From an uncultured Carboxylicivirga sp. (GTDB lineage Bacteria > Bacteroidota > Bacteroidia > Bacteroidales > Marinilabiliaceae), in the NCBI GenBank assembly GCA_947503525.1, contig CANNEA010000001.1, forward strand, positions 496,001 through 560,000: a stretch of 64,000 bases of DNA, read 5' to 3'. A program made the position numbers and the translations under genes. The first letter of the stretch is position 1; each line of letters starts with the position of its first letter. Of this stretch, positions 8,001 through 16,300 are shown piece by piece. Under the pieces are notes generated by a model. The model was given only the letters and a program-made list of their open reading frames with translations. It was not told the DNA's origin and did no database searches.

Positions 8001-9154
8001 ACTGTTGGAGAAGGTAAGTCAGTTGCTGTGGTAAAAGCCCAACCAGGATTAAGTGCGTTATTAAAACCATTGAATGGGTTGCCTCCAACAAAAATAACGC
8101 CTGACTCGGCGTAAACGCCATATTCCGTATCTCCATCTAAAAGATCAGAAGAAAGGTCTATTGTAAATTCATTTCCATTAATACTTAACCTTGAATCCCT
8201 GCCGGCATAAAATGGAGCTTCACCTGTTGCTAGGTTAATAGGGTTATCCGCAGGGCTAGAAACCTTAAATAATGTAATAAATTCATTGTCTGCAAATGTT
8301 ACCGAATTCGAAAAAGTTGCACTTAATGTTGGTGTCCTTGAAATATCTGTTGATCCGTCAGCAGGAATAAGAGTGGGGGTTTCAGCTGCAACTGTTGTAA
8401 ATGCCCAAGTCGGATTATTAAAGTCGTTAAAGTCATCAAAAGATATTCCATCTATAAGTATAACATTACTAGGTGCGTAAACCGCGAAAGTTTTGCCACC
8501 CAACAAAAGGTCACTACTTAAATCGATAGTAAGATTATTATCTACTATTGATAGTCTGCTATCACGACTCACAAATGGAGGGTTTCCTGTATTTAAAGTA
8601 ATTGAATTTCCAAAATCATCGGTTTGAAATACAATAATACTTTGATTGTTGGTCAGAGTTACGGCCCCAGAAAACAGTGCGGAAAGGTTCGGACTTTGAC
8701 TTATATCTGTAGCACCATTAGCAGGATCTAGTGTAGGAGTAGCATCTGTTGTAAATGCCCACGAAGGATTTCCAAAATCATTAAATCCATCATATGAAAC
8801 ACCCCCCACGAATATAGTGTTACTTGCGGCATAAACTGCATATTCTGTTCCTGGGGTTAATAAATCTCCAGAAAGGTCAATTGTTAATTCATTGCCACTA
8901 ATAGTTAACCTGCTGTCTGGAGCAGCAGGAGGAAATGTAACGCCTGTTGATAACGCAATGTTTTCTGCAGGGTTGGAAGTTTTAAATACATAAATTGTTT
9001 GCCCCGAACCTAGTGTGACAACATCTCCAAACGTTGCTGTGAGAACAGGACTTTTACTAACATCTGTAGCTCCATCTGTTGGCGAAAACGTTTGAGCCAA
9101 TGATGATAGACTTGTTAGAGCAACAAGAAACAAAGTAATGTAGATATTTTTCAT
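5039..9154 (-). CDS. large T9SS-secreted surface protein with six Ig-like (SbsA-type) repeats
   Basis: A 1371-residue extracellular protein. A Sec signal peptide ends near AQ at 20-21. Six tandem repeats of about 115-125 residues follow, each starting with a motif such as SPTDGATDVS, DPANGATDIS, IPADGSTDIS, TPIDGATEVS or PIQDAIEV and ending in WAFTT or a close variant. They match SbsA-type Ig-like (Big_5) domains. Repeats 1-3 resemble each other most, as do repeats 4-6, which suggests two rounds of duplication. A spacer then leads to a segment typical of T9SS cargo (NTWTGDVSNVYNEPGNW). The C-terminal about 75 residues form a type A sorting domain ending in KIVIK. No catalytic domain is seen. 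An adhesin or matrix role is likely. A 62-residue peptide gene follows on the same strand. Confidence 0.88.
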   Translation of the reverse strand: MKNIYITLFLVALTSLSSLAQTFSPTDGATDVSKSPVLTATFGDVVTLGSGQTIYVFKTSNPAENIALSTGVTFPPAAPDSRLTISGNELTIDLSGDLLTPGTEYAVYAASNTIFVGGVSYDGFNDFGNPSWAFTTDATPTLDPANGATDISQSPNLSALFSGAVTLTNNQSIIVFQTDDFGNSITLNTGNPPFVSRDSRLSIVDNNLTIDLSSDLLLGGKTFAVYAPSNVILIDGISFDDFNDFNNPTWAFTTVAAETPTLIPADGSTDISRTPTLSATFSNSVTFADNEFITLFKVSSPADNPINLATGEAPFYAGRDSRLSINGNEFTIDLSSDLLDGDTEYGVYAESGVIFVGGNPFNGFNNALNPGWAFTTATDLPSPTVLTYTPIDGATEVSIKQSFSLTFDQEIQANQSATSTYVRLYEQGIGTPVIECLIDNGVIEPGKGVSIASDVLTITPTSDLKENTIYYFTIDAGAVESLQGAPYAGIDNSVTTWAFTTETHPSILTYDPIQDAIEVDINKTIQITFDQNIVANASPDFRYIKIKDAEDDSDFLSIYVRNGAFESGKGASISNAILTIDPPSSFEPSKTYYLEIDYGVIFDTNGNAFEGIDNSPSNNYSFSTVTNPPGITIYTPIQDAIEVPTNQVLSLQFDKDIQFNQSVANNYVYIYDSNAPGSPIYQCIIQGGSSQFPSQVYISGTNTLVIDTPTDLELNTNYYVVIDAGAIEALSGDPFGGIDNSGSNNWRFTTITAPIWANNYPLLENQTETTVDLSGQTHKSGEYYYVITTSNVAPTEAQIEAGQDELGQTALISGNGIMTADIEFNATNIDISILTINIDHFVYVVAKETVYNQYSTIEQLLLIRNVLNTWTGDVSNVYNEPGNWSGSYVNQGSIYIPASSANFPLMNDVITVNNIEVEAGAELTIGNSGNITVLGSLDLYSSANQNASLLQNGTLNISSSNVRVHQAISANNRSYYMASPVVGATQNSIGADVGMFSWDNSTGNYVTVNPSASMVETTGYVLRSNNNLVFSGALNNGSQLATVYRSEKGLGWNLIGNPYPSAVEWDTPDIIKTDIVDAFWIYLNDQSIYGVYNSSIGEAVNIPNSRIPSQHAFWVKVLEGSYTTGDVRFTNASRIHNNTSYLKANQASSNPTLKLAGSNGSYRDETVIAFNDNATDDLDNFDCEKKFSSSGNYLQLYTSTTEEDLCINSLMSLTEDKVIPLSYRVSSAGDYSIEKVQLNNFESLGIDVLLEDVLTSTTIDLSLTSNYNFTTSVSGDVNDRFRLHFKGVATDIGEGTINNAISIYSFENSAYVKLNNLNNPTYKIFNTSGNLVDQGILTPSTVNRVAIGQKGIYIVQVTHDKGTEAQKIVIK

Positions 9155-9365
9155 CTGCTTATCAATTTATTTTTCATTCTTCAATTCTAACCATTTAATT
9201 AAGGTAGGTAAGAATTAATTCGTTCACATTAGAATTACTGAATTATTTTAACCTGCAGTAATTTGTCAAAAAATGATAAAACTGTTATAAAGATTTAAAG
9301 TTAATTAAATGTGTAAGAATTCGTGATTACTAACACGAAAAGAGTATGTTTTTTTGATAAACAAC

Positions 9366-10076
9366 CTATTTAATTAATTCAAGCCGTCCCAAATAGTCAT
9401 AATGCGGACCGTCAGCCAATTTCTCAAAACTAAAACTATTTTCACGTGCTTTTTCCGCAAGAAGATTTTCATCAATAAAGAGCCATGGGAAAGGTTTACT
9501 TTTAATGTTATCGTATTCAGTAGTGTATATTATTTCTCCATAATACTTTTCTCCAATGGGAATTAGGTAGCTATCCTCATCAATGTAAAGATATCGTAAG
9601 TCAGAGCTGTCGAGAAGAATTTGACCTCCGGGGGCTAACAGATCTTTGGCTTTCTGAAAGAAAGTGTTTAACCTATCGATGGTTCCAACAAGTCCGATTC
9701 CATTCATCATTAATAAAATAGTGTCGTACTTATGGTCTGTATTAAAGTCGAATAAGTCTACTTGATAATAGTTCTTGATGCCTCTTTGTTTGGCAGCTTC
9801 CAGGCAGCCTTTGGAGGTGTCGATGCAAACTACATCAGAACCCTTTTGTTGTAAGTACAAGGCATGCGATCCAACTCCGGCACCGACATCAAGAACTTTT
9901 CCTTTGCAATGAATTAAAGCTTTTTGCTCAATTTCAGGCATTTGCTTATGTGATCTGAATAGATAATCGACAGGGATGAAATCATCTTCTGCAATATTAG
10001 AATGTACTTTTATTTTTATATTGCGCTTTCCTTGCATATAGTCAAGGGCAGCTTTGCCCATCGGATCGTTACTCAT
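9366..10076 (-). CDS. class I SAM-dependent methyltransferase
   Basis: A 236-residue cytoplasmic methyltransferase with a Rossmann core. The SAM-binding loop VLDVGAGVGSHA is at about 75-86, the acidic residue that binds the ribose is in VVCIDTS, and the post-II motif is LLMMNGIG. LLAPGGQILLDSSD marks motif III/IV. The target cannot be named. The small family is common in Bacteroidota genomes. The gene is divergent from the AlkD-like gene with 91 bases between start codons. A CAAAATTA at 10087-10094 (TAATTTTG on this strand) could be its -7 box, without a good -33. Confidence 0.8.
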   Translation of the reverse strand: MSNDPMGKAALDYMQGKRNIKIKVHSNIAEDDFIPVDYLFRSHKQMPEIEQKALIHCKGKVLDVGAGVGSHALYLQQKGSDVVCIDTSKGCLEAAKQRGIKNYYQVDLFDFNTDHKYDTILLMMNGIGLVGTIDRLNTFFQKAKDLLAPGGQILLDSSDLRYLYIDEDSYLIPIGEKYYGEIIYTTEYDNIKSKPFPWLFIDENLLAEKARENSFSFEKLADGPHYDYLGRLELIK

Positions 10077-10167
10077 ATTCAGAAATCAAAATTATCCTGT
10101 AAAATTACTAAAAATGTGTTTATTACCTCATTTAATAGGTAAATTACATGTTTTACCAATTGAGGAT

Positions 10168-11277
10168 ATGGCAGAATTATTTAAAGATTTATATACAGCA
10201 AAGCATATTAATGAGGTGACAATAAGTCTGTCACAAATTGATGATACTTTCAATTCCAAATGCTTTATTGAAGAGGTATTGAAGGATAACTGGGATGTGC
10301 TAGGGTTTAAGCAAAGAATTCAAAAAATTGCCGAATTATTAAATAAATATCTACCTCAAGACTTTGAGCGGGCATCGGATGTATTACTAGCATATGTTGA
10401 GAGGCTTGAATCGGAGAATAAAAACCAAGCCAATTTACAATATTGGTTTATTCCGACTTATATCGAAATGTATGGTTTTCGGTATTTTGAAACTTCAATG
10501 GCGGCCATCGAGCGCATAACCCGTTTCGTAACTTGTGAATTTGCAGTTCGACCATTTTATGAAAGATATTTTGATCAGATGTGTAAGGAAACCATTTTAT
10601 GGACTGATCATCATGATTTTCGAGTGCGTCGATTGGCTAGTGAAGGTTGTCGAACTTTATTGCCATGGGGTAAAAGAGTTAAAGAATTACAGGAGAACCC
10701 ACAGTTTATCATTGGTGTTTTAAATAAGCTAAAAAACGATCCTCATGAATGGGTTCGGAAGAGCGTGGCAAATAACATGAATGATCTATCTAAGCATTAT
10801 CCTGATTTAGTTATCAATTTGATGAAAGAATGGTACGGACAAGGCAAGGAGTTAGATGTCCTTGTGAAACACGGGTGTCGTACTTTGCTGAAAAAGGGTG
10901 TTCCGGAAGTAATGCGCTTATTCGGGTATGGAACAGATGGTCAAATTATAGTTGATGAATTTAGTGTTATTTCAAAGGATGTTGAATTTGGGGGTGGACT
11001 GGAGTTTGAGTTTAAGCTCAGGAACAAAACTTCCCAAAAAGTGTTAGTGCGGATTGAATACACTGTTTATTTTAAGAAAGCCAATGGTTCTTTGACGCCG
11101 AAGATTTTTAAGATATCCGAAATTGTTATGGGGCCAAATGAAGAGGTATATAGACTAAAGTCTCACATTATAAAGAAGATTACAACACGAAAGTATTACA
11201 GTGGTGAACATCAAATCGCTTTGGTTATTAATGGATTTGAACAGAGGGGCGTTTCTTTTCAATTGCATATGGAATAA
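10168..11277 (+). CDS. AlkD-like HEAT-repeat DNA alkylation repair protein
   Basis: Start chosen at 10168, MAELFKDLYT, preceded by GAGG and matching the usual start of the family. A longer frame from 10054 would overlap the divergent methyltransferase gene. The 369-residue product has stacked HEAT-like helices (FKQRIQKIAELLNKYLP, then WTDHHDFRVRRLASEGCRTLLPW and DPHEWVRKSVANNMNDLSKHYPDL). The RRLASEG and VRKSVANN segments match the DNA-facing helices of AlkD-type glycosylases. The last about 90 residues form a beta-rich extension (LEFEFKLRNKTSQKVLVRIEYTV). This two-part form is common in bacterial DNA alkylation repair proteins. Glycosylase activity is inferred. Confidence 0.8.
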   Translation: MAELFKDLYTAKHINEVTISLSQIDDTFNSKCFIEEVLKDNWDVLGFKQRIQKIAELLNKYLPQDFERASDVLLAYVERLESENKNQANLQYWFIPTYIEMYGFRYFETSMAAIERITRFVTCEFAVRPFYERYFDQMCKETILWTDHHDFRVRRLASEGCRTLLPWGKRVKELQENPQFIIGVLNKLKNDPHEWVRKSVANNMNDLSKHYPDLVINLMKEWYGQGKELDVLVKHGCRTLLKKGVPEVMRLFGYGTDGQIIVDEFSVISKDVEFGGGLEFEFKLRNKTSQKVLVRIEYTVYFKKANGSLTPKIFKISEIVMGPNEEVYRLKSHIIKKITTRKYYSGEHQIALVINGFEQRGVSFQLHME

Positions 11278-11303
11278 AAAAGCCAACTCATCCGAGTTGG
11301 CCT
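11276..11303 (-). terminator. intrinsic terminator of the alpha-oxoamine synthase gene
   Basis: GCCAACTC at 11282-11289 and GAGTTGGC at 11294-11301 form an 8-bp stem. The U run (A run on plus, 11276-11281) follows the stem only on the minus strand. It lies between convergent genes. Confidence 0.85.
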
Positions 11304-11326
11304 TATGTATATTGTTCCTCGTCAAT

Positions 11327-12580
11327 TTACGAAGGACTTGTGACTTTATCAGCTTTGTATTTACCAGCTTTAAGTTTTTCTAATACCTCAGAAAAAGCTT
11401 TAATAGTATAGTCTACATCTTCAATTGTATGTGTAGCCGTAGGAATAATACGCAACATGATTTGATCCTTTGGAATAACCGGATATACCACAATAGAACA
11501 GAAAATATTATAGTTTTCACGTAAATCCATCGTTATTTGAGTCGCCTCAGGTACATCACCTTCAAGGAAAACCGGAGTTACCGGAGATTCTGTTACACCA
11601 AGATTAAAGCCGGCATCTCTTAAACCCGACTGAAGCTTGTTTACAATGGTCCAAAGTTTTTCTTTATGCTCTGGTTGAGTACGTAACATTTCAAGTCGTT
11701 TCAAAGCACCATAAACCATAGGCATTGGAAGTGATTTGGCAAAAATTTGAGAACGTAAATTATATCGTAAATAATTTACGACTTCTTCAGTTCCTGCAAC
11801 AAAACCACCGATACCTGCCATTGATTTGGCGAAAGTGCTAAAATGCACATCGATTTGATCTGTAACTCCAAAATGCTCAGCAGCACCAGCACCTGTTTTT
11901 CCCATTGTGCCGAAACCGTGCGCATCGTCAACTAAAATTCTGAAATCGAATTTTTCTTTTAGTTTAACAATATCTTTTAAATTACCTAAGTCACCAGCCA
12001 TGCCAAATACACCTTCTGTAATAAGAAGAATACCACCACCAGTTTCTTTAGCGCGTTTGGTTGCAAACTCAAGCATTTTTTCACATTTGTCCATATCGTT
12101 ATGGGCAAATACGAAGCTTTTACCACCCTTTGCTTTATGAATAAAAATTCCATCCATAATACAGGCATGTGACTCAGAATCGTATACAATAACGTCTTTA
12201 CGACTGGCCAATGTATCGATAATGGATACCATGCCCTGGTAACCAAAGTTTAATAAGTATGAATCTTCATGACCAACAAATTCAGCCAAATTAGCTTCTA
12301 ATTCTTCGTGCTTGCTTGTATGACCCGACATCATGCGCGCACCCATAGGGTAAGCCATACCAAACTCTGCTGCAGCATCCGCATCAGCTTTTCGTACATC
12401 CGGGTGATTGGCTAATCCTAAATAATTATTTAAACTCCAGGTTAGTACTTCTTTTCCACGGAATTTCATTTTTGAATTGATTTCACCTTCCAATTTTGGG
12501 AATATGAAATATCCGTGAGCTTCCTTACCATATTGGCCCAATGGCCCCATGTGTTCTTTTATCTTGTCGAAAATGTCCAC
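11327..12580 (-). CDS. PLP-dependent alpha-oxoamine synthase (SPT/KBL/AONS family)
   Basis: Condenses an amino acid with an acyl-CoA or acyl-ACP, releasing CO2. The 417-residue protein has the family landmarks: LNNYLGLANHP at about 50-60, SGHTSKHEELE, LVDDAHGFGTMGKTG with the PLP-binding Asp and His, and STFAKSMAGIGGF with the Schiff-base Lys. The family includes serine palmitoyltransferase, cysteate acyltransferase for sulfonolipids, glycine C-acetyltransferase and 8-amino-7-oxononanoate synthase. It does not resemble the classic Bacteroides/Porphyromonas Spt sequence as I remember it. No threonine dehydrogenase or biotin genes are nearby, which argues against Kbl or BioF. A lipid role (sphingolipid or sulfonolipid) is plausible but unproven. 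It has its own terminator. Confidence 0.8.
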   Translation of the reverse strand: MDIFDKIKEHMGPLGQYGKEAHGYFIFPKLEGEINSKMKFRGKEVLTWSLNNYLGLANHPDVRKADADAAAEFGMAYPMGARMMSGHTSKHEELEANLAEFVGHEDSYLLNFGYQGMVSIIDTLASRKDVIVYDSESHACIMDGIFIHKAKGGKSFVFAHNDMDKCEKMLEFATKRAKETGGGILLITEGVFGMAGDLGNLKDIVKLKEKFDFRILVDDAHGFGTMGKTGAGAAEHFGVTDQIDVHFSTFAKSMAGIGGFVAGTEEVVNYLRYNLRSQIFAKSLPMPMVYGALKRLEMLRTQPEHKEKLWTIVNKLQSGLRDAGFNLGVTESPVTPVFLEGDVPEATQITMDLRENYNIFCSIVVYPVIPKDQIMLRIIPTATHTIEDVDYTIKAFSEVLEKLKAGKYKADKVTSPS

Positions 12581-12775
12581 GTTGTTGAGCTTTTAAATTT
12601 CGGGCAAATGTAATGTTTTTGCCAATCTTATTGAAGAAAACTCGTTAAAAAATACTAAACATGTCCTTAATCATGTTTGTTGATCGCATATGGATGATCA
12701 CATTGAATGTGCAGTAAACTAAGCTATTTATATAAATTATATACTTTTAAAATTAAGAGCTGTTAGTATTAAGGG

Positions 12776-12806
12776 TTGTGAGGTTATAAACTAAAAACTA
12801 TCTTTG
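12776..12806 (+). promoter_or_regulatory. promoter of bamD-rpoZ
   Basis: TTG at 12776-12778, a 20-base spacer, then TATCTTTG at 12799-12806, followed by CAGG. This matches the Bacteroidota -33/-7 consensus and predicts a leader of about 65 bases before bamD. Confidence 0.65.
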
Positions 12807-12877
12807 CAGGATGTTTAAAAGCGTCTAGTTTTAGCTTTAGCCTTAATGTATTGAAGAAAATTTTATAGCTAAGTCTT

Positions 12878-13708
12878 ATGAGATTAAGGAACTTATTGTT
12901 TTTTTTAGTGGTGTTGACTGGTCTTTTGAACAGTTCTTGTAGTAAATATCAGAAGCTTCTGAAGAGTCAGGATTCTGAGCAATGGTATATTGAAGGGATT
13001 AAGTACTATGAGAAGGAAGACTATACCAGAGCGGCTACTTTGTTGGGGCAACTGGTAAATGTTTACAGAGGTACCGACAAGGCTGAAGAAGTAAACTATG
13101 TGTATGCAAATTGTTTGTATGGTTTACATGATGATGTAACATCGGGACATTATTACCGAGAGTTTGTAAAGAACTTTCCAGCGAGTGAAAAGGCGGAAGA
13201 GTGCCAATTTATGAGTGCATATACATATTATAACTTGTCACCTAAACCACGTTTGGATCAAACAGCAACAGAACAAGCCATACAGGAATTTCAGTTGTTT
13301 ATTAATATGTATCCAAATAGTCCTCGTGTGGAAGAGGCTACTCGATTAATGGATGAACTTAGAGATAAGTTGGTTTATAAATCGTATTTAAGTGCTAAGT
13401 TATATTATAATTTAGGCGATTATTTAGGTAATAATTATCAATCAGCAGTTATTGCTGCTCAGAACAGTTTGAAAGATTTTCCTGATACAAAATACAGAGA
13501 AGAGTTATCTTTTCTAATTCTGGAGTCAAAGTTTATTCAGGCGATAAAGAGTATTGAAGAAAAGAAGGAAGAAAGAATCAGGGATACTATTGACGAATAT
13601 TATTCGTTTGTTAATGAGTTTCCTGAAGGGAAATATAAGAAGAGAGCTGACCGAATATTGATCGATTCAGAATCAATGTTAAAGTCATACGATAATCAAG
13701 CAGTATAA
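12878..13708 (+). CDS. bamD: outer membrane protein assembly lipoprotein BamD
   Basis: Part of the BAM complex that folds beta-barrel proteins into the outer membrane, facing the periplasm. A lipoprotein signal has lipobox LNSSC (Cys21). The remaining about 255 residues are tetratricopeptide-like helices (EGIKYYEKEDYTRAATLLGQLV, GHYYREFVKNFPASEKAEECQFM, IQEFQLFINMYPNSPRVEEA) that match the five-TPR BamD fold. The length of 276 is typical. It is followed after 14 bases by rpoZ, an order conserved in Bacteroidota. Confidence 0.92.
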   Translation: MRLRNLLFFLVVLTGLLNSSCSKYQKLLKSQDSEQWYIEGIKYYEKEDYTRAATLLGQLVNVYRGTDKAEEVNYVYANCLYGLHDDVTSGHYYREFVKNFPASEKAEECQFMSAYTYYNLSPKPRLDQTATEQAIQEFQLFINMYPNSPRVEEATRLMDELRDKLVYKSYLSAKLYYNLGDYLGNNYQSAVIAAQNSLKDFPDTKYREELSFLILESKFIQAIKSIEEKKEERIRDTIDEYYSFVNEFPEGKYKKRADRILIDSESMLKSYDNQAV

Positions 13709-13722
13709 TAAATAGGATAGAT

Positions 13723-14067
13723 ATGTCAATCGATTACAAAAAAACAAATGCACCTGTTTCAACTATAACTTGGGACAAAAACGAATTGTCGGAGCCAACA
13801 GGTAATATTTATGAATCGGTAGTAGTTATCGGTAAGCGCGCCAATCAGATCAGTGCTGAAATGAAGGACGAGCTAAATAAGAAGTTGCAAGAATTTGCTT
13901 CTTATACAGATAATTTGGAAGAGGTTTTTGAAAACCGTGAGCAAATTGAGATTTCGCGTTTTTACGAACGTTTGCCAAAGTCAGTTTGTATTGCTGCGCA
14001 AGAGTTTGTTGAAGGTGGTGTGTATCATCGCAACGCTGATAAAACAGAAGAAAGTGCCAGCGAATAA
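13723..14067 (+). CDS. rpoZ: RNA polymerase omega subunit, Bacteroidota type
   Basis: A 114-residue protein with the Bacteroidota omega signature NIYESVVVIGKRANQI at about 28-43 and a long conserved tail that includes ENREQIEISRFYERLPK. The family is longer and more divergent than Escherichia coli RpoZ. It binds the beta-prime subunit and helps assemble core polymerase. It lies between bamD and coaBC, the same neighbourhood seen in many relatives. A terminator-like hairpin follows, so read-through into coaBC may be partial. Confidence 0.9.
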   Translation: MSIDYKKTNAPVSTITWDKNELSEPTGNIYESVVVIGKRANQISAEMKDELNKKLQEFASYTDNLEEVFENREQIEISRFYERLPKSVCIAAQEFVEGGVYHRNADKTEESASE

Positions 14068-14113
14068 TTATTCGCCTAGTTGTTTTTACATTGGTGTTTA
14101 AAAAGATATCAAT

Positions 14114-14156
14114 AAAAGATAATGGAGAATTAGGATTCTCTTTTATCTTTTTTTTA
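14114..14156 (+). terminator. intrinsic terminator between rpoZ and coaBC
   Basis: A 17-bp AT-rich stem with two mismatches (14114-14130 with 14135-14151), loop TAGG, followed by a T run. The coaBC start is only 10 bases beyond it, so coaBC either depends on read-through or has a promoter inside this region. Confidence 0.75.
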
Positions 14157-14165
14157 TTTTAGGGT

Positions 14166-15368
14166 ATGCTTGAAGGTAAAAAGTTTATACTGGGAATTTC
14201 TGGTGGTATTGCGGCTTATAAATGTGCTCAGCTAACACGTTTACTTGTTAAAGAGGGAGCAGAGGTGCAGGTCATTATGACTAAATTGGCTAAAGAGTTT
14301 ATTACCCCATTAACCATGGCTACGCTTTCTAAACGTCCGATTTTGGTTGACTTTTTTAATCCTGAAAATGGAGACTGGAATAGTCATGTTGATAATGGCC
14401 TTTGGGCCGATGGAATGATTGTAGCACCTGCTACGGCTAATACTATGGGTAAAATGGCCAATGGTATTGCAGACAACCTTTTAATTACTACTTATCTGTC
14501 AGCCAGGTGTCCTGTTTTTGTTGCTCCAACAATGGATCTGGATATGTATAAGCATCCTTCTACCATGCGTAATTTAGAAACTTTACGTTCATATGGTAAT
14601 GAACTTATAGAGCCTGAATCGGGTGAGTTGGCTAGTGGTTTAATAGGCAAAGGACGCATGGCAGAGCCCGAAGCTATTGTCGAGTATTTAAAAGCATACT
14701 TTAAAAAAAAAGCTAATAAAGATTTAGACGGTAAAAAGATACTCGTTTCTGCAGGACCAACGCATGAAAAGATTGACCCTGTTCGGTTCATAGGTAACTA
14801 TTCATCCGGAAAAATGGGATTTGCCATTGCTGAAGAGTTAGCTGAACGCGGAGCACAAGTTACATTGGTTAGTGGTCCGTGTGCATTGAAGATTACAAAT
14901 TCTAATGTTAAGAGAATTGATGTAGTTAGTGCTGCTGAAATGAATGAAGCCTGTAAGAATGAATTTAGCAATTCAGATGTGGCTATTATGTCGGCAGCTG
15001 TTGCGGATTATTCTCCTGTTGAAAAGGCCGATCAAAAAATAAAACGAAAATCAGACGAGTTAAGCATTGCTTTAAAGTCCACCGTCGATATTGCAAGAGG
15101 TTTAGGGGAAAAGAAGCGAAGTGATCAGTTTTTAGTTGGATTTGCCCTGGAAACAAATGATGCTCTGGATAATGCCAGAAATAAAATGGCTTCAAAAAAT
15201 CTGGATATGATCGTTTTAAACAGTTTAGCTGATACCGGAGCAGGTTTTAATGTCGATACAAATAAGATTACTATTTTAAGTCAGCAAAATAAGATGAAGG
15301 AATTTGCGTTAAAATCTAAGGCTGAAGTAGCTGTTGATATTGTCAATGAATTAGTTGGATTGCTTTAG
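14166..15368 (+). CDS. coaBC: bifunctional phosphopantothenoylcysteine decarboxylase/synthetase (CoaBC, Dfp)
   Basis: Two consecutive steps of coenzyme A synthesis. The N-terminal CoaC flavoprotein (about 1-185) has GISGGIAAYKCAQLTR, the decarboxylase His in NPENGDWNSHVDNG, the APATANTMGKMANGIADNLL motif and the substrate clamp segment near PTMDLDMYKHPS. The C-terminal CoaB domain (about 188-400) starts with ILVSAGPTHEKIDPVRFIGNYSSGKMG and has AAVADYSP. The length of 400 is standard. It sits upstream of porD and recN with very short gaps. Confidence 0.95.
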   Translation: MLEGKKFILGISGGIAAYKCAQLTRLLVKEGAEVQVIMTKLAKEFITPLTMATLSKRPILVDFFNPENGDWNSHVDNGLWADGMIVAPATANTMGKMANGIADNLLITTYLSARCPVFVAPTMDLDMYKHPSTMRNLETLRSYGNELIEPESGELASGLIGKGRMAEPEAIVEYLKAYFKKKANKDLDGKKILVSAGPTHEKIDPVRFIGNYSSGKMGFAIAEELAERGAQVTLVSGPCALKITNSNVKRIDVVSAAEMNEACKNEFSNSDVAIMSAAVADYSPVEKADQKIKRKSDELSIALKSTVDIARGLGEKKRSDQFLVGFALETNDALDNARNKMASKNLDMIVLNSLADTGAGFNVDTNKITILSQQNKMKEFALKSKAEVAVDIVNELVGLL

Positions 15369-15399
15369 ATTTATTTTGAATAAAACCAAGTCTGCCGTT

Positions 15400-16296
15400 A
15401 TGAGAGTGTTATTTCTGCTTGTTATTATAATGTTGTCCTTAGGCGCAAATGCTCAGGAGTTTCAATGTGCTGTGCAAGTTGTATCTCCAAGTATACAAGG
15501 GTCAAATAAAAAAGTATTTGAGACTTTGCAGAAGGCCATTATGGAATTTATGAATAATCAGAAATGGTCTGATGATGTATTTAAAGCTGAGGAACGCATT
15601 GATTGTAATATCATGATTAATGTAGCCGAAATGATTTCGATGGATGAGTTTAAGGCTACTATTCAAATACAAGCACGACGTCCTGTTTATAATTCATCCT
15701 ATCATACTGTGTTGTTTAACCATCAGGATCAGGATTTGCACTTTAGGTATGTAGAATTTGAACCATTAATTTACAATCCAAATAATTTCGACTCTAACCT
15801 GGTAGCCGTTTTGGCGTATTATGCTTATATAATGTTAGGTATGGACTATGATTCTTTTCAACCCAATGGCGGTGCCCCGTACTTTCAGCAAGCCGAACAA
15901 ATTGTAAGTCGATCTCAGAATGCAGTTCAGTCGGGTTGGAAATCTTTTGAAAATCAAAGAAACAGGTATTGGTTAGTGGAGAATATATTAAATGAATATC
16001 ACAGGCCTTTGCGTCAATGTATGTATGATTATCACCGACGAGGATTGGATAGGATGAGTGAAAAGCCTGAAGAGGGAAGGGCGCAGATTCTTAAAAGTAT
16101 AGAGGATTTACGAAAAGTGCATCGCCAAAAACCGGGTTCATTTTATATGCAGGTTTTTTTCACGGCAAAATCAGACGAATTAGTTAAGGTTTTTGGTGAA
16201 TCATTCTCCATGGAGAAAGGCCGGGCAGTTGAAGTTCTGCAGGAAATTGATCCATCAAATAATAAAAAGTACGAAGGATTATTAAAAGGGAATTAG
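15400..16296 (+). CDS. porD: PorD-like (DUF4835) T9SS-associated exported protein
   Basis: Start chosen at 15400 (MRVLFLLVIIML) because it gives a clean signal peptide ending near ANAQ. A longer frame would begin inside coaBC with a charged tail. The mature 280-residue protein contains FQCAVQVVSPSIQGSNKKVFETLQKA and FEPLIYNPNNFDSNLVAVLAYYAY, as in the DUF4835 family. Family members sit between coaBC and recN throughout Bacteroidota and are often labelled T9SS protein PorD. That label is from memory and the function is poorly defined. The two T9SS cargo proteins in this window show the organism uses that pathway. Confidence 0.75.
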   Translation: MRVLFLLVIIMLSLGANAQEFQCAVQVVSPSIQGSNKKVFETLQKAIMEFMNNQKWSDDVFKAEERIDCNIMINVAEMISMDEFKATIQIQARRPVYNSSYHTVLFNHQDQDLHFRYVEFEPLIYNPNNFDSNLVAVLAYYAYIMLGMDYDSFQPNGGAPYFQQAEQIVSRSQNAVQSGWKSFENQRNRYWLVENILNEYHRPLRQCMYDYHRRGLDRMSEKPEEGRAQILKSIEDLRKVHRQKPGSFYMQVFFTAKSDELVKVFGESFSMEKGRAVEVLQEIDPSNNKKYEGLLKGN

Positions 16297-16300
16297 TTAA

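Noticed and set aside
9318-9340. Hairpin TTCGTG/CACGAA downstream of the methyltransferase as a terminator
   Set aside because: Only 6-bp arms and no T run on the minus strand.
10054-10167. N-terminal extension of the AlkD-like gene from 10054
   Set aside because: It overlaps the divergent methyltransferase gene and its residues do not look like the family; the ATG at 10168 has GAGG before it and the family start MAEL.
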